DNA of 64,000 nucleotides from Varroa destructor. Lineage: Eukaryota > Arthropoda > Arachnida > Mesostigmata > Varroidae. The notes under the pieces were generated by a model. That model made no database searches. It saw only the letters and a program-made list of their open reading frames with translations, and was not told the DNA's origin. Below, piece after piece: positions 46,701 to 58,400 of the stretch. The stretch is taken from assembly GCF_002443255.2 (NCBI RefSeq), contig NW_019211457.1, forward strand, positions 32,355,309 through 32,419,308, read 5' to 3'. Made by a program: the position numbers and the translations under genes. Numbering within the stretch: the first letter of the stretch is position 1; every line of letters begins with the position of its first letter.

Positions 46701-49700
46701 GTGTTTCTCTCTGCGCAGCCTTTTGCTGGCTTCCTTTCGTGTTATCCTTTAAGGCCATCCTCTGACGCGCGACATTCGCATCGCGTTCGACAGGTCGTTG
46801 ATGTCGCTCTAGCTCGAGTCAATCGACATTTTCATTCGTAGTGGTGTCGAGGGCCGACAAGGAGCTTCTACGCCGACCTGTATATAATCTATTGACTATT
46901 GGGGAATCAATACGGCACCGCTACCCGGAGCAAACCCACTGAATTGAATACAAATGCACACATTCACAAATACACTCGCCCAAGAGGATCTATAGAGGGT
47001 AGGAAATCGATTCGATGCCTACGGTTTTTTGCGTTGGGATGGGCCGGATGAGTCTTTATAGCAACTGGCAGGCGGGACGCATTAGAGATCGTCATTGATA
47101 CGTATAGCGGCGATACTCTTCACTTCGAGAGAAATGAACCTGTTTGCGCTGTAGCCACTGCTGCTACTGTCCCCTGAATAAGGAAAGCCACCCCATCTTG
47201 TTATTTCCTTTTCTCTTCGTTCTGCTATAGCTGTTTGTTTCGGCCGAGTTGGCTTGTTCGTCAACTTACGACGCGTTTCGAATATTACGATGCGCGGCTG
47301 TCTGTGGCGAACCGTACGACCATTTAGATGATATGTGCCTAATACATCCTGTGTTGTCGCTGCGAAAAAGATATCTCTGCTAAAAGATCGCCGATACACG
47401 TTTAGCTACAACAGCCAACAAACAACAAAATGAATCGAGCCGAGTAAATGCGCTTGATGCACCACACCAAGCCTAATATCTATATACGTTATTGGCATTG
47501 AGATGACGCCAGGAAGTAGCAATTGAGCACGATTGAGCTTTCGCGATGCGATGAACGAAAAAAAGGGAAAGAAAACGAAAGATAGGAAACGTTACCATAA
47601 AAGAATGGTTACGTTAGCGCCTCTCGACGCCTCAGTAAACGAAAACAGAACATCGGCCAACGAATGTCTATCGTCAAATGTGTGAGGATATTGCTGGCTG
47701 CATGAGTAAGTTCTGGCGACTTGTAAACCCAACCTGATCAAGGGAACCGATGTGATAATTACTAGTGAAGAACAATATAGGTATAAAATAAAGCTTATAA
47801 ACACGAAAAAAAAAAGGCGGAGAATTAACGATCTTCGTAGTGTTGCATTTTTCGTAACAGCTAAATAAGTCGGCGGGTCTCCGCCTCAGAATGGGGCGAC
47901 CGTATTGACGTGATTCGATTTCATCGGCTACAACTTCCCTCAACGTAAATGACACGTAAAAGACCAACCACTGATGATTTCTCTAATGGTTACGGAACTG
48001 AGTGACACAGAGGATGACATCGCGGCACATTATGTCACCGATTAATGTTTCTATATTTGATTAATGATGGGTAAGCCGTATTTTATTGGTGAGGTTCGTG
48101 TGAAGACAATGCGATCTCAATGGTCGAAAGGGACATCCGTCTGCTGAAAATTTCAACGTTTATTTGTAGGTTTTCTAGATTCTCTAAATGATCTAGATTT
48201 TGTTAACTTTCAGAACTATTCAAGACAATATCGCCATCAACCGATGACTAGTATTGCATAATAGTATCGGCTATCGATTTTACTCAGAATCCTTTGTGTG
48301 AGACTTTATGTCTTGAAACGGGATGATGAAAACTCATATATCACTTACTTATCGGCACCGTTAGAATTTGTGTTACTCTGAATTATTCGTTAAGTATAAT
48401 GAATGAACCTTGCGTTTTTATCTTGAGGAAGGTGACGTTCTCTCAGTGGATAATGCTCATGCCCATAGTGGGCAGAGAGACAAGCTCAAATTTGAGATTC
48501 TGATAGGCAAAAGTTCATAACCACAAAAGTAAAGGGTTGACAAAATGAAAGAATTGTTAATTATTAATAACTGTTTGTATGGTTGCCATGCCTTTCCTAG
48601 GCTCATTGGACGAGCCCCCCAGATAAATGTCTAGTGATACCCACTATAGTTAAACCGTTCGGAGGAGCAAATCATTAGTGCTATATCTAAACTAGCGGTT
48701 TCGAAGTTGGCTCAATAAAAAGCACAACTCTATACATGTCGAAAAATCAAGGAAGTATAAAAAATAAAGAAATCAAATATTTCAACCTCTACTGGCTATA
48801 GTTTCGTCTCGCGGGAAGTAGCAGTTGAAGCGTTCATCTAGCGCCGACGTACTCTCCGACACACCGCCCTTTAATCCAGCCGTAACTGTAAGTAGATGTT
48901 ATGCCAACTTCTAATATAGCCCTTTTTAAAGGAACCCTTTAAATCCAGCGATGATAAGCGGCTCCCAGGTTTTTCGACGCCACAGCCATCACCACATCTG
49001 CTGCTACCTTTCTTCGACACTGTTGAATGAAGCCGCGGGTCTGTATACATATGACCATAGCAGAAGCAAATGTAGAGACTTCTACTTCAAGCGCAGTTAT
49101 CACAAAACACTGACAGAACAAACTGCTGCTTCAGTGCTACAGCGTAGCAAGTGCGTCTGCTTGAACGGGCACTAATGGAAGGGGCCGTGGTACGTTAGAA
49201 AGCCTGTGCGATATCGTAACTGTTATCTGAGGGCTGTATAGGTGGCAGAGATGTTGACCCATGATAAATCTTCCAACCCACTTCTCCATCTGTGATTGCC
49301 CCCTGCTGTTCACGGATTATATTTACTGGTCTACACGTACGTGTAATACATACGTATTATGCACCTCATATTTATTATTATGATTTAATAATAGCAATAA
49401 TAATCACAATAATGTTAACTGATGCCAGGAAAATAAATTGACAATGATTATTCTATTGGTAAATTTGAACGATACCGATGATGATGATCCTGAGAAGAAG
49501 GCCAACGATGACTTATGCTACGGTCGACGCTTTCAGATATTATTGTCAGCAGTGGCTGAGAGTATATGAGCTCATAGATATACATATGCGCATAGATTGA
49601 CGATACGAATGTTGTTTTAATCAAATCAGTCCTGATCAACTGATCAGAAGACAGCTCCGATTGAACGTAAACAGCAACAGCAACAACGACAACGACAAAT

Positions 49701-52700
49701 AGGCCGATTCAAACATCGGTACAACTATTGGGCAGCGGGGGCAGTGGTACCCTTCCATCTACAGCGCTCACCTACAATAGAAGTCCGTCAGAACATTCTG
49801 TTACTGCTGCCTAACTTCTGTTGTTACTACGGCCGCTGATCATACCATTGTCACAATCGCTGCCACAGCCGCCGTAATGTGATGGCCTATAGCCTAGAAT
49901 ATGTTCAGCCAGCCAACAGGGGGGCAAAAGGCGAAACAAATCGTATCAGCAATAAATGGTCGCTCGCTCGCTCTTTTGCCTCTTTCTGCTATTAGCATAA
50001 GGACACGTCTTGGGATGTGATGCTTTGTTGCCGAGTTGGTATCGTTAACTCGATAATTCGCAGTTGCCCCTACTGCGTGCCTCTCCCGTCCCATTGCCCT
50101 TTATGAAGACACACACCCGTACGAATCGTCGTATCGTGCATAGTGTCATTTGATTATGTGGGCCAACGCTTTTGTGGGCGCTGTGCTAACTTTTGCTGTT
50201 GCAGTAGTAATTCATTGTTAACGTAATCATGCAAGGCGGTACAGACATATGACGGCAACTTTAGGCCGATTCAATGCTACCAGTATTGATGCTGATGTCT
50301 GGGTTGTAAGCCGGTGTTGTATTGGGCTGTCCCATTGAGCCGTTGGGACGATTCCAGTGGAGCAGACCATGCCCACGACGTTACGTGTTTCAACAAACAG
50401 ACCCAAAGTAGCGTCCCGTCACTTCGTTTGCACTCAGATACGCCTACGTATTCATCGTGCCTGCGATAGCCATAAACTTATTTAATTATTACTAAACAGC
50501 TTAAACTATTGTTCAGGGGTACTGTTAACCTAATAAATTGGAGATCAGCACTGTGACCTGTATGCTATGAGAATAGCGCAAAACAGTTTGACTTTAGTTA
50601 ATAAAGTGAAAGTGTTCGTTTTAATTTTTCTTTTTTTTCTCTTTTACCTATCATTTGTAGAAATGTTTTTCTGTTCTCGACTCCCTGAAAACGCACCTTG
50701 TCAATTTCGCAATGGACAAGTGTCTATTTTGTCTTTTATCTATTATTTGATTAACGGCCTCATGTTTAGCTGTTGTACCTTGTTTAGTAGCCTATTCTTG
50801 CACGTATCGGTGAATCAGTTTGAGTTTCTTCGTCATGAGGTCTACCCCCAGTTTTGTAGTTGCTACATCACCACTATAATAGGTTGATGGCCGGCCCTGT
50901 CCGAACGTTCTGTCTTTCTGTGAACGAGGGCAGACATTAGCCCCTCGCTTCTGTGTGTCACCTTCGTATAGATGCGTGAGTGTATATATGTGTGTGTCGC
51001 CACCGAAACGTCACACGTTGAACAACAACCACGGTACAGGTAGTAACGCGAATTCACACACGTCCACGTTCATAACGCGTTTCTGTAAAGGCAACCCGTA
51101 ACAGCGACGACTTGAGCGCCACTGCCAGCCCCGGTATGGTATGATCTTACAGTGTAGACGGCAACGCGTGTCGGCGAAATGGCTGGAGGCGCACTGTCAG
51201 ATTGACGCTAGCTATTGCCCTCTGCTTTACTCAATAGCACCAGCGATCGCCTTCCCCATAAAATACAATATCATAGCCACCGTATTCCCCGCCACCATCG
51301 CGACTCTCGCTGTCGTCGCTGGCCAATCAAGCGTCACTTAATGGCAGTCAGTAGTCCATCAATCCTCGACTAGCGGTTTTGCTCCGACCCCGTGAGGGCC
51401 TATCCTCTGTTACGTGCCCGTGTAACGGCCACAGCAGCAATAGAAATAATAGTAGTAACTGTGCCAGTTGTGGTAATTCTGCCGTTACAGCTATGGCCAC
51501 CGCCACTTTTTCTTGAAGGGCGGCCCGTGTTAGATAACTGACCCTGGCCCCTTTTCTTATCTACCCTAAAACAACAGCAACAAGAGCGCCATTAAACACC
51601 GGCACAGACAGCACTGTCAAAGCAAACGCTACTCAGAAAGCCGGCGGCGGTGCATTCAACATTAGCACTAAAGGCGGAAGCAGCATTGTGACGGACGAGC
51701 CAATGACGATTGTTTGTTGTGGACTGCGACAATTATGTTACTGTTGTTGTCGCCGCTGCTGCTGACGATGCTAATGACAAAGACGGGTAATAAGCAATGC
51801 TGTTACAACAGCTGCCGCAGGCATTACCACTGCTGACGGTGGGGGGCAAACGAGCCTTAGCAGCGCTCACGCGCCGCTCATTCTGACATTCACGGGGTTT
51901 TTGACGCGCCACGAAACACGGAACGTGCTGCCAATCGCGAATGCGCTGGTACGGCCTGCGAAGAGGCCGCTGCAGAGTCATGTCGCACCAAAGGCACAAA
52001 GATGTCCACCGCACTGTCGATACCTGACGCTAACGCAAGCGAGAACGAGAAGGCAACAGAATCAACGGTGTCGTCGTCGGTATGAATACTACAGCAGAAA
52101 CGTTGCGGTCATGGCGCTGACGAAAACCGATAAAAGTATCAGCTGTAGTCGCAATAGCAGAAATGGCGAAGCGGTGAAGACGGCGACGACAGAAGCAGAA
52201 GCACCGCAGAAGTAAGGGGTAAGCAGAAGTGGCCGAGGTAATAGTACATAACAATGATCACAACGATCATGATGGAGAGACAATAGCGTCGTAATCGATG
52301 GCAGCCGTAAAAATTAAGTCGATAAGAGCAGCAAATATAAAGAGGCTGCAACAGGCCGACGTGGTGGCCGTTCTATTACGATAGTAAGAACGGGATGAGA
52401 TAAACAATCGTATTGGGCTTAAACATCGGCAGTTGTCACAGCAATAGAAAATGCCACCAAAAGCTAAATAAGGATGTTGCCTTGACGGCTGGTGTGAATG
52501 GTGCTGCTGCGGGAAAGACGTTCGATTACAGAACGTAGATGGGCTAAGGTAATAGTTGTACAATCGACGTAGATAGCCTGGCAGAAATCGAACGTATGAC
52601 TGCTTTCATACGTGATAATTATCAGATAAGAACGTGTCGGATGTACGAGTAATTCACGCAAGACTATCGGTTTGTGTACCAACTTGTTCCAATGGCTTCA

Positions 52701-54039
52701 GCTTCGTACAAGATATTGATGTATGACAAACCTGGGTGTTTTCTAAAACAACAAATCTAGCCCCGTCTAATGGTGTTTGATATAGATTCTTATTAGATAG
52801 AAATCACCGTATCGATCTAGAACTCAAATTCAATGTAGCTTTTAGATATCAACAAAAAAAAAGATAGCTTTTTTTGCTATTCTTAAAATCGTACGCACTA
52901 GATCCATCGCCGCTTAACAAGACCTTATAATTAGCTAATGCTACTCTCGTATGTTTTCTTCAGTTGTTTGCATAAATGGCCGAATTCGCGCAAGGTCTAC
53001 TCGTGTGTGTTCAATTCAAAAAAGGCACCTGACGAACTCCGGATGCTTCATCTAGAAAATAAGCACCATGGTGGTAAATTATCTTCCTGATTTTTCCCAT
53101 AACCAATCAACACTGGCAGCATTTGTTGATGTTACGTTAACGAAAAGAAAAAGCAAAAGAAAGCACGATTAAGATGTCGTAAATGGCCGAACTGTCAAGT
53201 AAATTAACCCAGGCTGGATGAGATGAAGCTTTCGCTCAACGCTGAACAAGAAATATCGTCTATTTCTTTGTTTCGTCCGACCATTCTCTCTGATTGACGG
53301 CGGAAACATCTATCGCCATCGCTACCATTCATTACCCTCTACAATGTTTCCTCAATGAATTAAGCAGCCAGAGGAAGCAACTGACAGTGCCGTTTCTTGT
53401 CGTTCCGATCGAAACTGCTCTCTGTAACAGCATCTACTTTTGCCCTGTCGCATTGATACTGTAAACGGACATATTTTTTGGATGTTCCCGGTTTTGAATA
53501 CGATCAATATTGAACGAGTTCAACTAAAGGGAGTTAGATACACATGTGCTAACCCTTTAGTGGTAATGTGATTAAATGCTACAGTTTGTTTGGTCACAAT
53601 CAGAGCGGTTGTAACAGGTGTGGGTCTACCTAGAGATTCATTTACGAACAAAACAGACGGTCAAACAAACAGATAAGATAAGGTAAGATTAGATAAGAGC
53701 GTGTGTGACATACAAATAATTACAAAATAGTAATTTCTAACTTCTAATAGTAAAGTTCGTTAGTTCTACTATTAAGCTGGACGTCTTGAATGTTCGTAAC
53801 AATTCGTAGCGAATCTAACTTGTTATACTAAAAAATACAATAACTTATATTTGTATAATAATAAAAAAAGCAACTCATTGACGCTATTCTGTATCAATTA
53901 ATCTATAGTAATGCAATACTTCGTGGCAATGTAATCGACGTTCGTTAACCTAAAAATGACGAAAAAAATAAACGTAACAAAAGAAGAAATACTATTTATT
54001 CGTTCAGCGTACGTGTCGTCCTACGTACTACTGCTATAC
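43733..54039. other. GC-richer gene-free region with imperfect triplets
   Basis: Long stretches rich in CAG, CAA, GCC and their complements, particularly 49,650-52,600. Overlapping frames occur on both strands, such as 45531-45953 plus and 47082-47399 minus. None shows a recognised domain or convincing paired splice sites. The texture resembles long 5' UTRs, promoters or large first introns of an arthropod gene. Confidence 0.35.
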
Positions 54040-54399
54040 CTAGCAACTTTCAGCCGACGTCTTCATCGAGTTAGCCCCACTCATGGCCTTCTTAACCTTC
54101 TGGCCGGATGCATTTTGTCCGATATTACCACTGTCCGCAGAAGTTCCGCGCTGAATTTCAAATGAGAAGCAATGACACCACTTCCAAGGATAGTCGTCAT
54201 CAAGTATCTCACTTTCAGGCGAGCTTATTCGAGTTAGACAGGGGTTCTTCTTGTGTCCACAAACCATGTCCTGCACCAGCGAGTAAACGTTGCTGAGGGG
54301 TTCCCACAGGATCGATCTTCTAAGACCAGTGAACCTAGTCTCTGTCAGCTTCTTTCTGAAACTCGTAAAGCAGTCATCAGGCAGACTAAGCATGTACAT
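54040..54399 (-). CDS. Unrecognised Cys-containing open frame (119 codons)
   Basis: ATG at 54399 in a GC-rich upstream context opens a frame with LPDDCFTSFRKKLTETRF, WEPLSNVYSLVQDMVCGHKK and DDDYPWKWCHCFSFEIQRG, ending ANSMKTSAESC before TAG. Composition is protein-like, with six cysteines. A GTATAG donor-like site follows the stop. No family is recognised, and no signal peptide is seen. Confidence 0.35.
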   Translation of the reverse strand: MYMLSLPDDCFTSFRKKLTETRFTGLRRSILWEPLSNVYSLVQDMVCGHKKNPCLTRISSPESEILDDDYPWKWCHCFSFEIQRGTSADSGNIGQNASGQKVKKAMSGANSMKTSAESC

Positions 54400-54446
54400 A
54401 ACCGATGCCGCCGCAAATGATCGCGTCGAGATCGAGATTTTTCGGG

Positions 54447-54463
54447 TCTCTCTCTCTCTCTCT
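54447..54463. repeat. (TC)n microsatellite
   Basis: About eight TC units. Confidence 0.85.
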
Positions 54464-54474
54464 GTCTAATGCCC

Positions 54475-54642
54475 GAAACATCTGTACCTAGTGACGCGCC
54501 TTGTTGCATTAGAGTCATTGTTCCATCTCTCTATGACAGGACTTTGGTCGCCATGTCGAGTAGTAGATCCATGAGCGTCGAGCTCCCACGCAGGGGGGCC
54601 CCAGGCTCAACTTCGCAAGATCGTGTATTGGAAGTAAATGCC
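54475..54642 (+). CDS. Doubtful open frame upstream of the 55 kb membrane gene
   Basis: Frame reads APCCIRVIVPSLYDRTLVA then a Ser/Arg/Pro stretch ending DRVLE before GTAAAT. The PC..V.V pattern vaguely recalls the extracellular loop of two-pass channel beta subunits. The donor is phase 0, which does not join the exon at 55025. Confidence 0.15.
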
Positions 54643-55024
54643 GATGTATAGAACTATTTATTTATTTAATAGCCATATAGATGTTTCAGCATGCATATCC
54701 ATATTTTTATGGATGATGTATTTATGTAGCGCGGCTAAGATTTAGGAAGTAGGGGATGTTGGACACTCGAAATTCATAGTAGTCAGAATGGTTTTGTCTC
54801 CATTTGTCGGTTTCTTTTTTCGCATACGGGTTTCAAAAGACAATATACCTGCGGACCGTGTGAACTAATCGTTTCGTACAAACAAAAGGCAGTTTGGTCA
54901 CCTCGGCAAAGCAAAACGTAATTGTCATTTGTGTTTGGGCTTATAAACGATTTTGTACGATACTTTAACTGCTTCATGTATGTGATAGTTGGACAATGTT
55001 GCTAAGCTTGATTTTATATGTCAG

Positions 55025-55186
55025 CATTTACGACCCGAATCCGGAAAGTCGTATGAACGTGAGAGCCGTTTGCTATAGCTCGCTGTTTGGCTTCGTGTTC
55101 GTGCTATCAATACTGTATCTGTATATAAAAGATGCGTTGCTGCCAGGCGCCTATTCGTGGGAGCAACATCTCACCATGAACTATTT
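55025..55186 (+). CDS. Penultimate exon of an unidentified single-pass membrane protein
   Basis: Acceptor TTTTATATGTCAG ends at 55024 and the GTATGT donor starts at 55187 (phase 2). It encodes IYDPNPESRMNVRAV, a membrane helix AVCYSSLFGFVFVLSILYLY, and IKDALLPGAYSWEQHLTMNY. An ATG at 54996 in frame (MLLSLILYV) is an alternative start that would make a protein of about 112 residues; otherwise earlier exons lie upstream. A DP..P tract before a last membrane segment recalls two-pass channel accessory subunits (KCNMB/TipE type), a guess only. Confidence 0.5.
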
Positions 55187-55245
55187 GTATGTAGTAGTCC
55201 ATCGTATATCTTTGCGCAAACCCCATATTGCTGTCAGCTATACAG

Positions 55246-55420
55246 TTCATACCTCACTAAGTGGTTTCAGTTGAGAAAAGCATCAGAAGATGATATTGTG
55301 CTACAAGGCTTTTTTGGCCGGGTTAAGCCCCTGACTTCGTTTGACAGCAGTCGAACAACGCCGATGGCATCGACTGCCCCACCTCAGGAGCTTCGTTCAA
55401 CGGTGTGCTGTCACGTCTAA
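55246..55420 (+). CDS. Last exon, cytoplasmic tail of the same membrane protein
   Basis: Acceptor GTCAGCTATACAG ends at 55245. One base completes a Phe codon with the previous exon, then the frame runs SYLTKWFQLRKASEDDIVLQ, GFFGRVKPLTSFDSSRTTPM and a Ser/Thr/Pro tail ending TVCCHV before TAA (55418-55420). The exact phase match across a 59-base intron with good splice sites supports a real gene. The paired cysteines near the end could be lipidation sites by inference. Confidence 0.5.
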
Positions 55421-58400
55421 AAAGGAAAACTATTCATCGACATTGTTACAATGTCCAAAGGACCAACGGGATCTGATAGCTGCTTGTCAGCCAGACAATC
55501 CCTGCGAAGTAACATCGGCACCGACTTCTGTCCGACCATGACCAACGCAGAAGCACTAGAGTTCAGAGGCAGCGCCACTGAGCGTCCTTCTGTGACCAGT
55601 CCATAGCCTGTGTAACGTGTCATGATAAAATGAAGTGATTCTGTAGTGAGTAACAGCTGCTTGGTGCATCCATGACAGTTTCCTAGCTTGCTTCTTTAAT
55701 GGGCACTCCTAGTGCGGGGCGGCTCGACACATACATATACAGTGGCTACACGACGTAATGGCTCTAAGCGTTCATACAGTTGAGTGACGTTATCGTCATC
55801 ATAACTGCTTCTGTATCTGCCAATGCTGATGGTTCTAGAGCCCGGAGCCCGTATCGTGGCGGCCAGTGTCGGAGCAACGATTGTGTGCCGCCATAAACCA
55901 TACGTATAGTAGTTTATAGTCGCTGGCTTCTTGATGTTGGCAAGTGTTACGCAAGCGTTTGACTCTGGTGCGTCGTCCCTCCGTGGTCTTCAGAAGCTGA
56001 CGTGGTGCGGGCATCGAATGGATTGGAAGTTGGAAATGAAGAGGGTGAGCAAATGATGGGGTAGAAGAACTAGGGGTTTTATCCACATTCATCAGACCCA
56101 AACAGACAGCTAGATAGTAAGTGGGGTATACACTACGACGTCTTGCCTCAAGCCTTGTCCGTCTGTTCAGATCTGAACAGAACAGTTAGGCAGCTACAAC
56201 TGTTATAGCAGCCAAGCGTTGGGTTAACAGACCATCTAGTGCTGGCCGGTCGTATAGGATCAGGGATGCATATTTCGGGGAGGTCACAGAATGAAGATTG
56301 CTAGCAACTGAAGCCGATAGTAACAACGTTGTTGTTGCTTGCGGTATAGAGGATAATGTTGACGCCACCGCTGTCACTCATTACAAAGCTACTATGTCAG
56401 CAGTTATAAGTTTTATTATTATCTAACAATATCTACGGGCTCGCATGCTATACTGAGCTAAATGGATGGATGGATGGATGGATGGATGGATTGTAGGCTG
56501 AATAGCTAAGATTCTAGAATGGGTAGAGAGGGAACGGAGAGCAGCGTACCTTATGCTTATCGAGCCAAGGTCGTTCACTAACTTATGTATGCGTTTTTCT
56601 ATCTATAAGTGTATATTTTTATGCGAGTATGTGTCTTTGTGTGAGAGCGTATGTCTGTTATAGCTAGCCTGAAATGCATGATCTGTCCTACCAACAAGCA
56701 ATATGGAACAAAGAGCTCGAGTTTGAAATCGGCGTGGTTAATCTGCGAAAAACGGCGATAAACGTAAACCGAAAAACCATCGATGCACACACATACGTTC
56801 ATAGGTATACACACGGCGGTCGTAGCACACCCTATCATAATGTAAGACCCACAACACAGAATCTATGACGTGTTCTCGGCGTCACACGATATGCCCCTGT
56901 TGCGCGCCCGCCATGTGCAGTCCCCACCCATGTGCAACCAGGCATCTCCTAGTGGACATGGGGTAAAGTCTGTGCGGCTCTTTGGTCAATTCGTCGTCTT
57001 CGTTTAGACTTATCGATCCATCCATCCAACATACATACACTACCAATATCAGATATTCACGTATCGATGGAATAAGCCTTCGGTGTGTTAAGTTGGTCGT
57101 AGCTAGAGCCCTGGTCGCCATAACAATCTGCAGTCATCGGCGCCGCAGCGCTAATCACTCCCCATTAAGTCGCTCCGTCGCTCGATCGCTCTTTCCGTCA
57201 CTGACCCGCATTCGGGACGGAAAACCTTCGCGCACGTCATTTTACGCAACAGCGGTATTAAGACCAGCAGTGCCAGTTCTCGGCCATTAGTTGGCTTGTC
57301 GATCCCAAGTAAAGCGCCGAAGCCAGCAGCAAGCAGACCACTCGACAACAATAATAGTAACGCATTAACAGACAATACTTTAGTGATACAAACGACAAAA
57401 GAACCTCAACGAGGAGGCAACCCAGGCAAGCGCAAACCCTAGGTAAGACATTGGTTGTTATCGACTTCGGGGAGGACGATTACGGCGCCGCGTTGACCGG
57501 CGCGGTCAAGCAATCGCGGACCGGATAGCACAGCAGAATAGCTGTTACCAACGAGAAGCGTACACTAACGAGGCAAAGCACAAGTACGAATTTAGCCACC
57601 GGCGACTCCGGTTGATAACATAGCTGCAGTTGTTTGGTATCGGCAAGATCCGCGCACGGATATAATAATAATAGTATTTAAGTAGAATTATTTGTGTGAT
57701 TTGGGCACAGAAGAAGCAGGGGTGGAAGACTGTAAGAATAAAACAACAGTTACCGACCGCTAGTGACGCTGCAGTTCGACAATGCGGTAAATGCGCATTG
57801 TGGATTGTTATAGTTATTGTTGATGGTGATTACGATGGTTGACATGTTATGAAACTGTAAAATAAGGCCAATATAGGCGACAGCAGATCGACGTATGCCG
57901 TCAATCTACCGGGGTCAATTTTGTCGTGCTTAGTGTACGGTCGCAGCGCAGGGGTGGAGGCGAGGGGAAATCGCAAGGCTGACGTTTAACCCATAGCATA
58001 AGCAGTAGACGAATTATGAGGGGGTGAATTTTAAACTATTTGCTGCTTTGTACCGTGCCGTGTATAGCATCTGGGGGGGACGTATTTCGGACGAGCAGGG
58101 CTCCTCGCTCGGAATGAAATGGCCGCATGGCTGGCACCGTTTCTTCAAGTGGCAAGAATATGCAGAGACAATATAGCTCTGGTGTGACAGAGTCTGTGTA
58201 TCTGTACATAGAATCTGTGTAATTACAAACTAAAACTAGCAATCTATTGCGTAAGTACTGGTAAAATCAATAGAAATCAGGCGGATGATGAATATCCCGC
58301 TAATGAAGAGAGTTTTACGTGCCGGCTTTTTTCTATTCAGATATTCATCATAATCAACGAAATTCTATGGAAACAAATAGACAAAAAAAGAGACAACGAT

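Noticed and set aside
52030..52563. Cluster of overlapping minus-strand frames rich in Ser, Leu and Cys
   Set aside because: They are translations of triplet-rich sequence in all frames and none stands out.
54475..55186. Joining the 54.5 kb frame to the 55 kb membrane gene as a two-pass channel beta subunit
   Set aside because: The available donors leave phase 0 or 1 but the acceptor exon needs phase 2.
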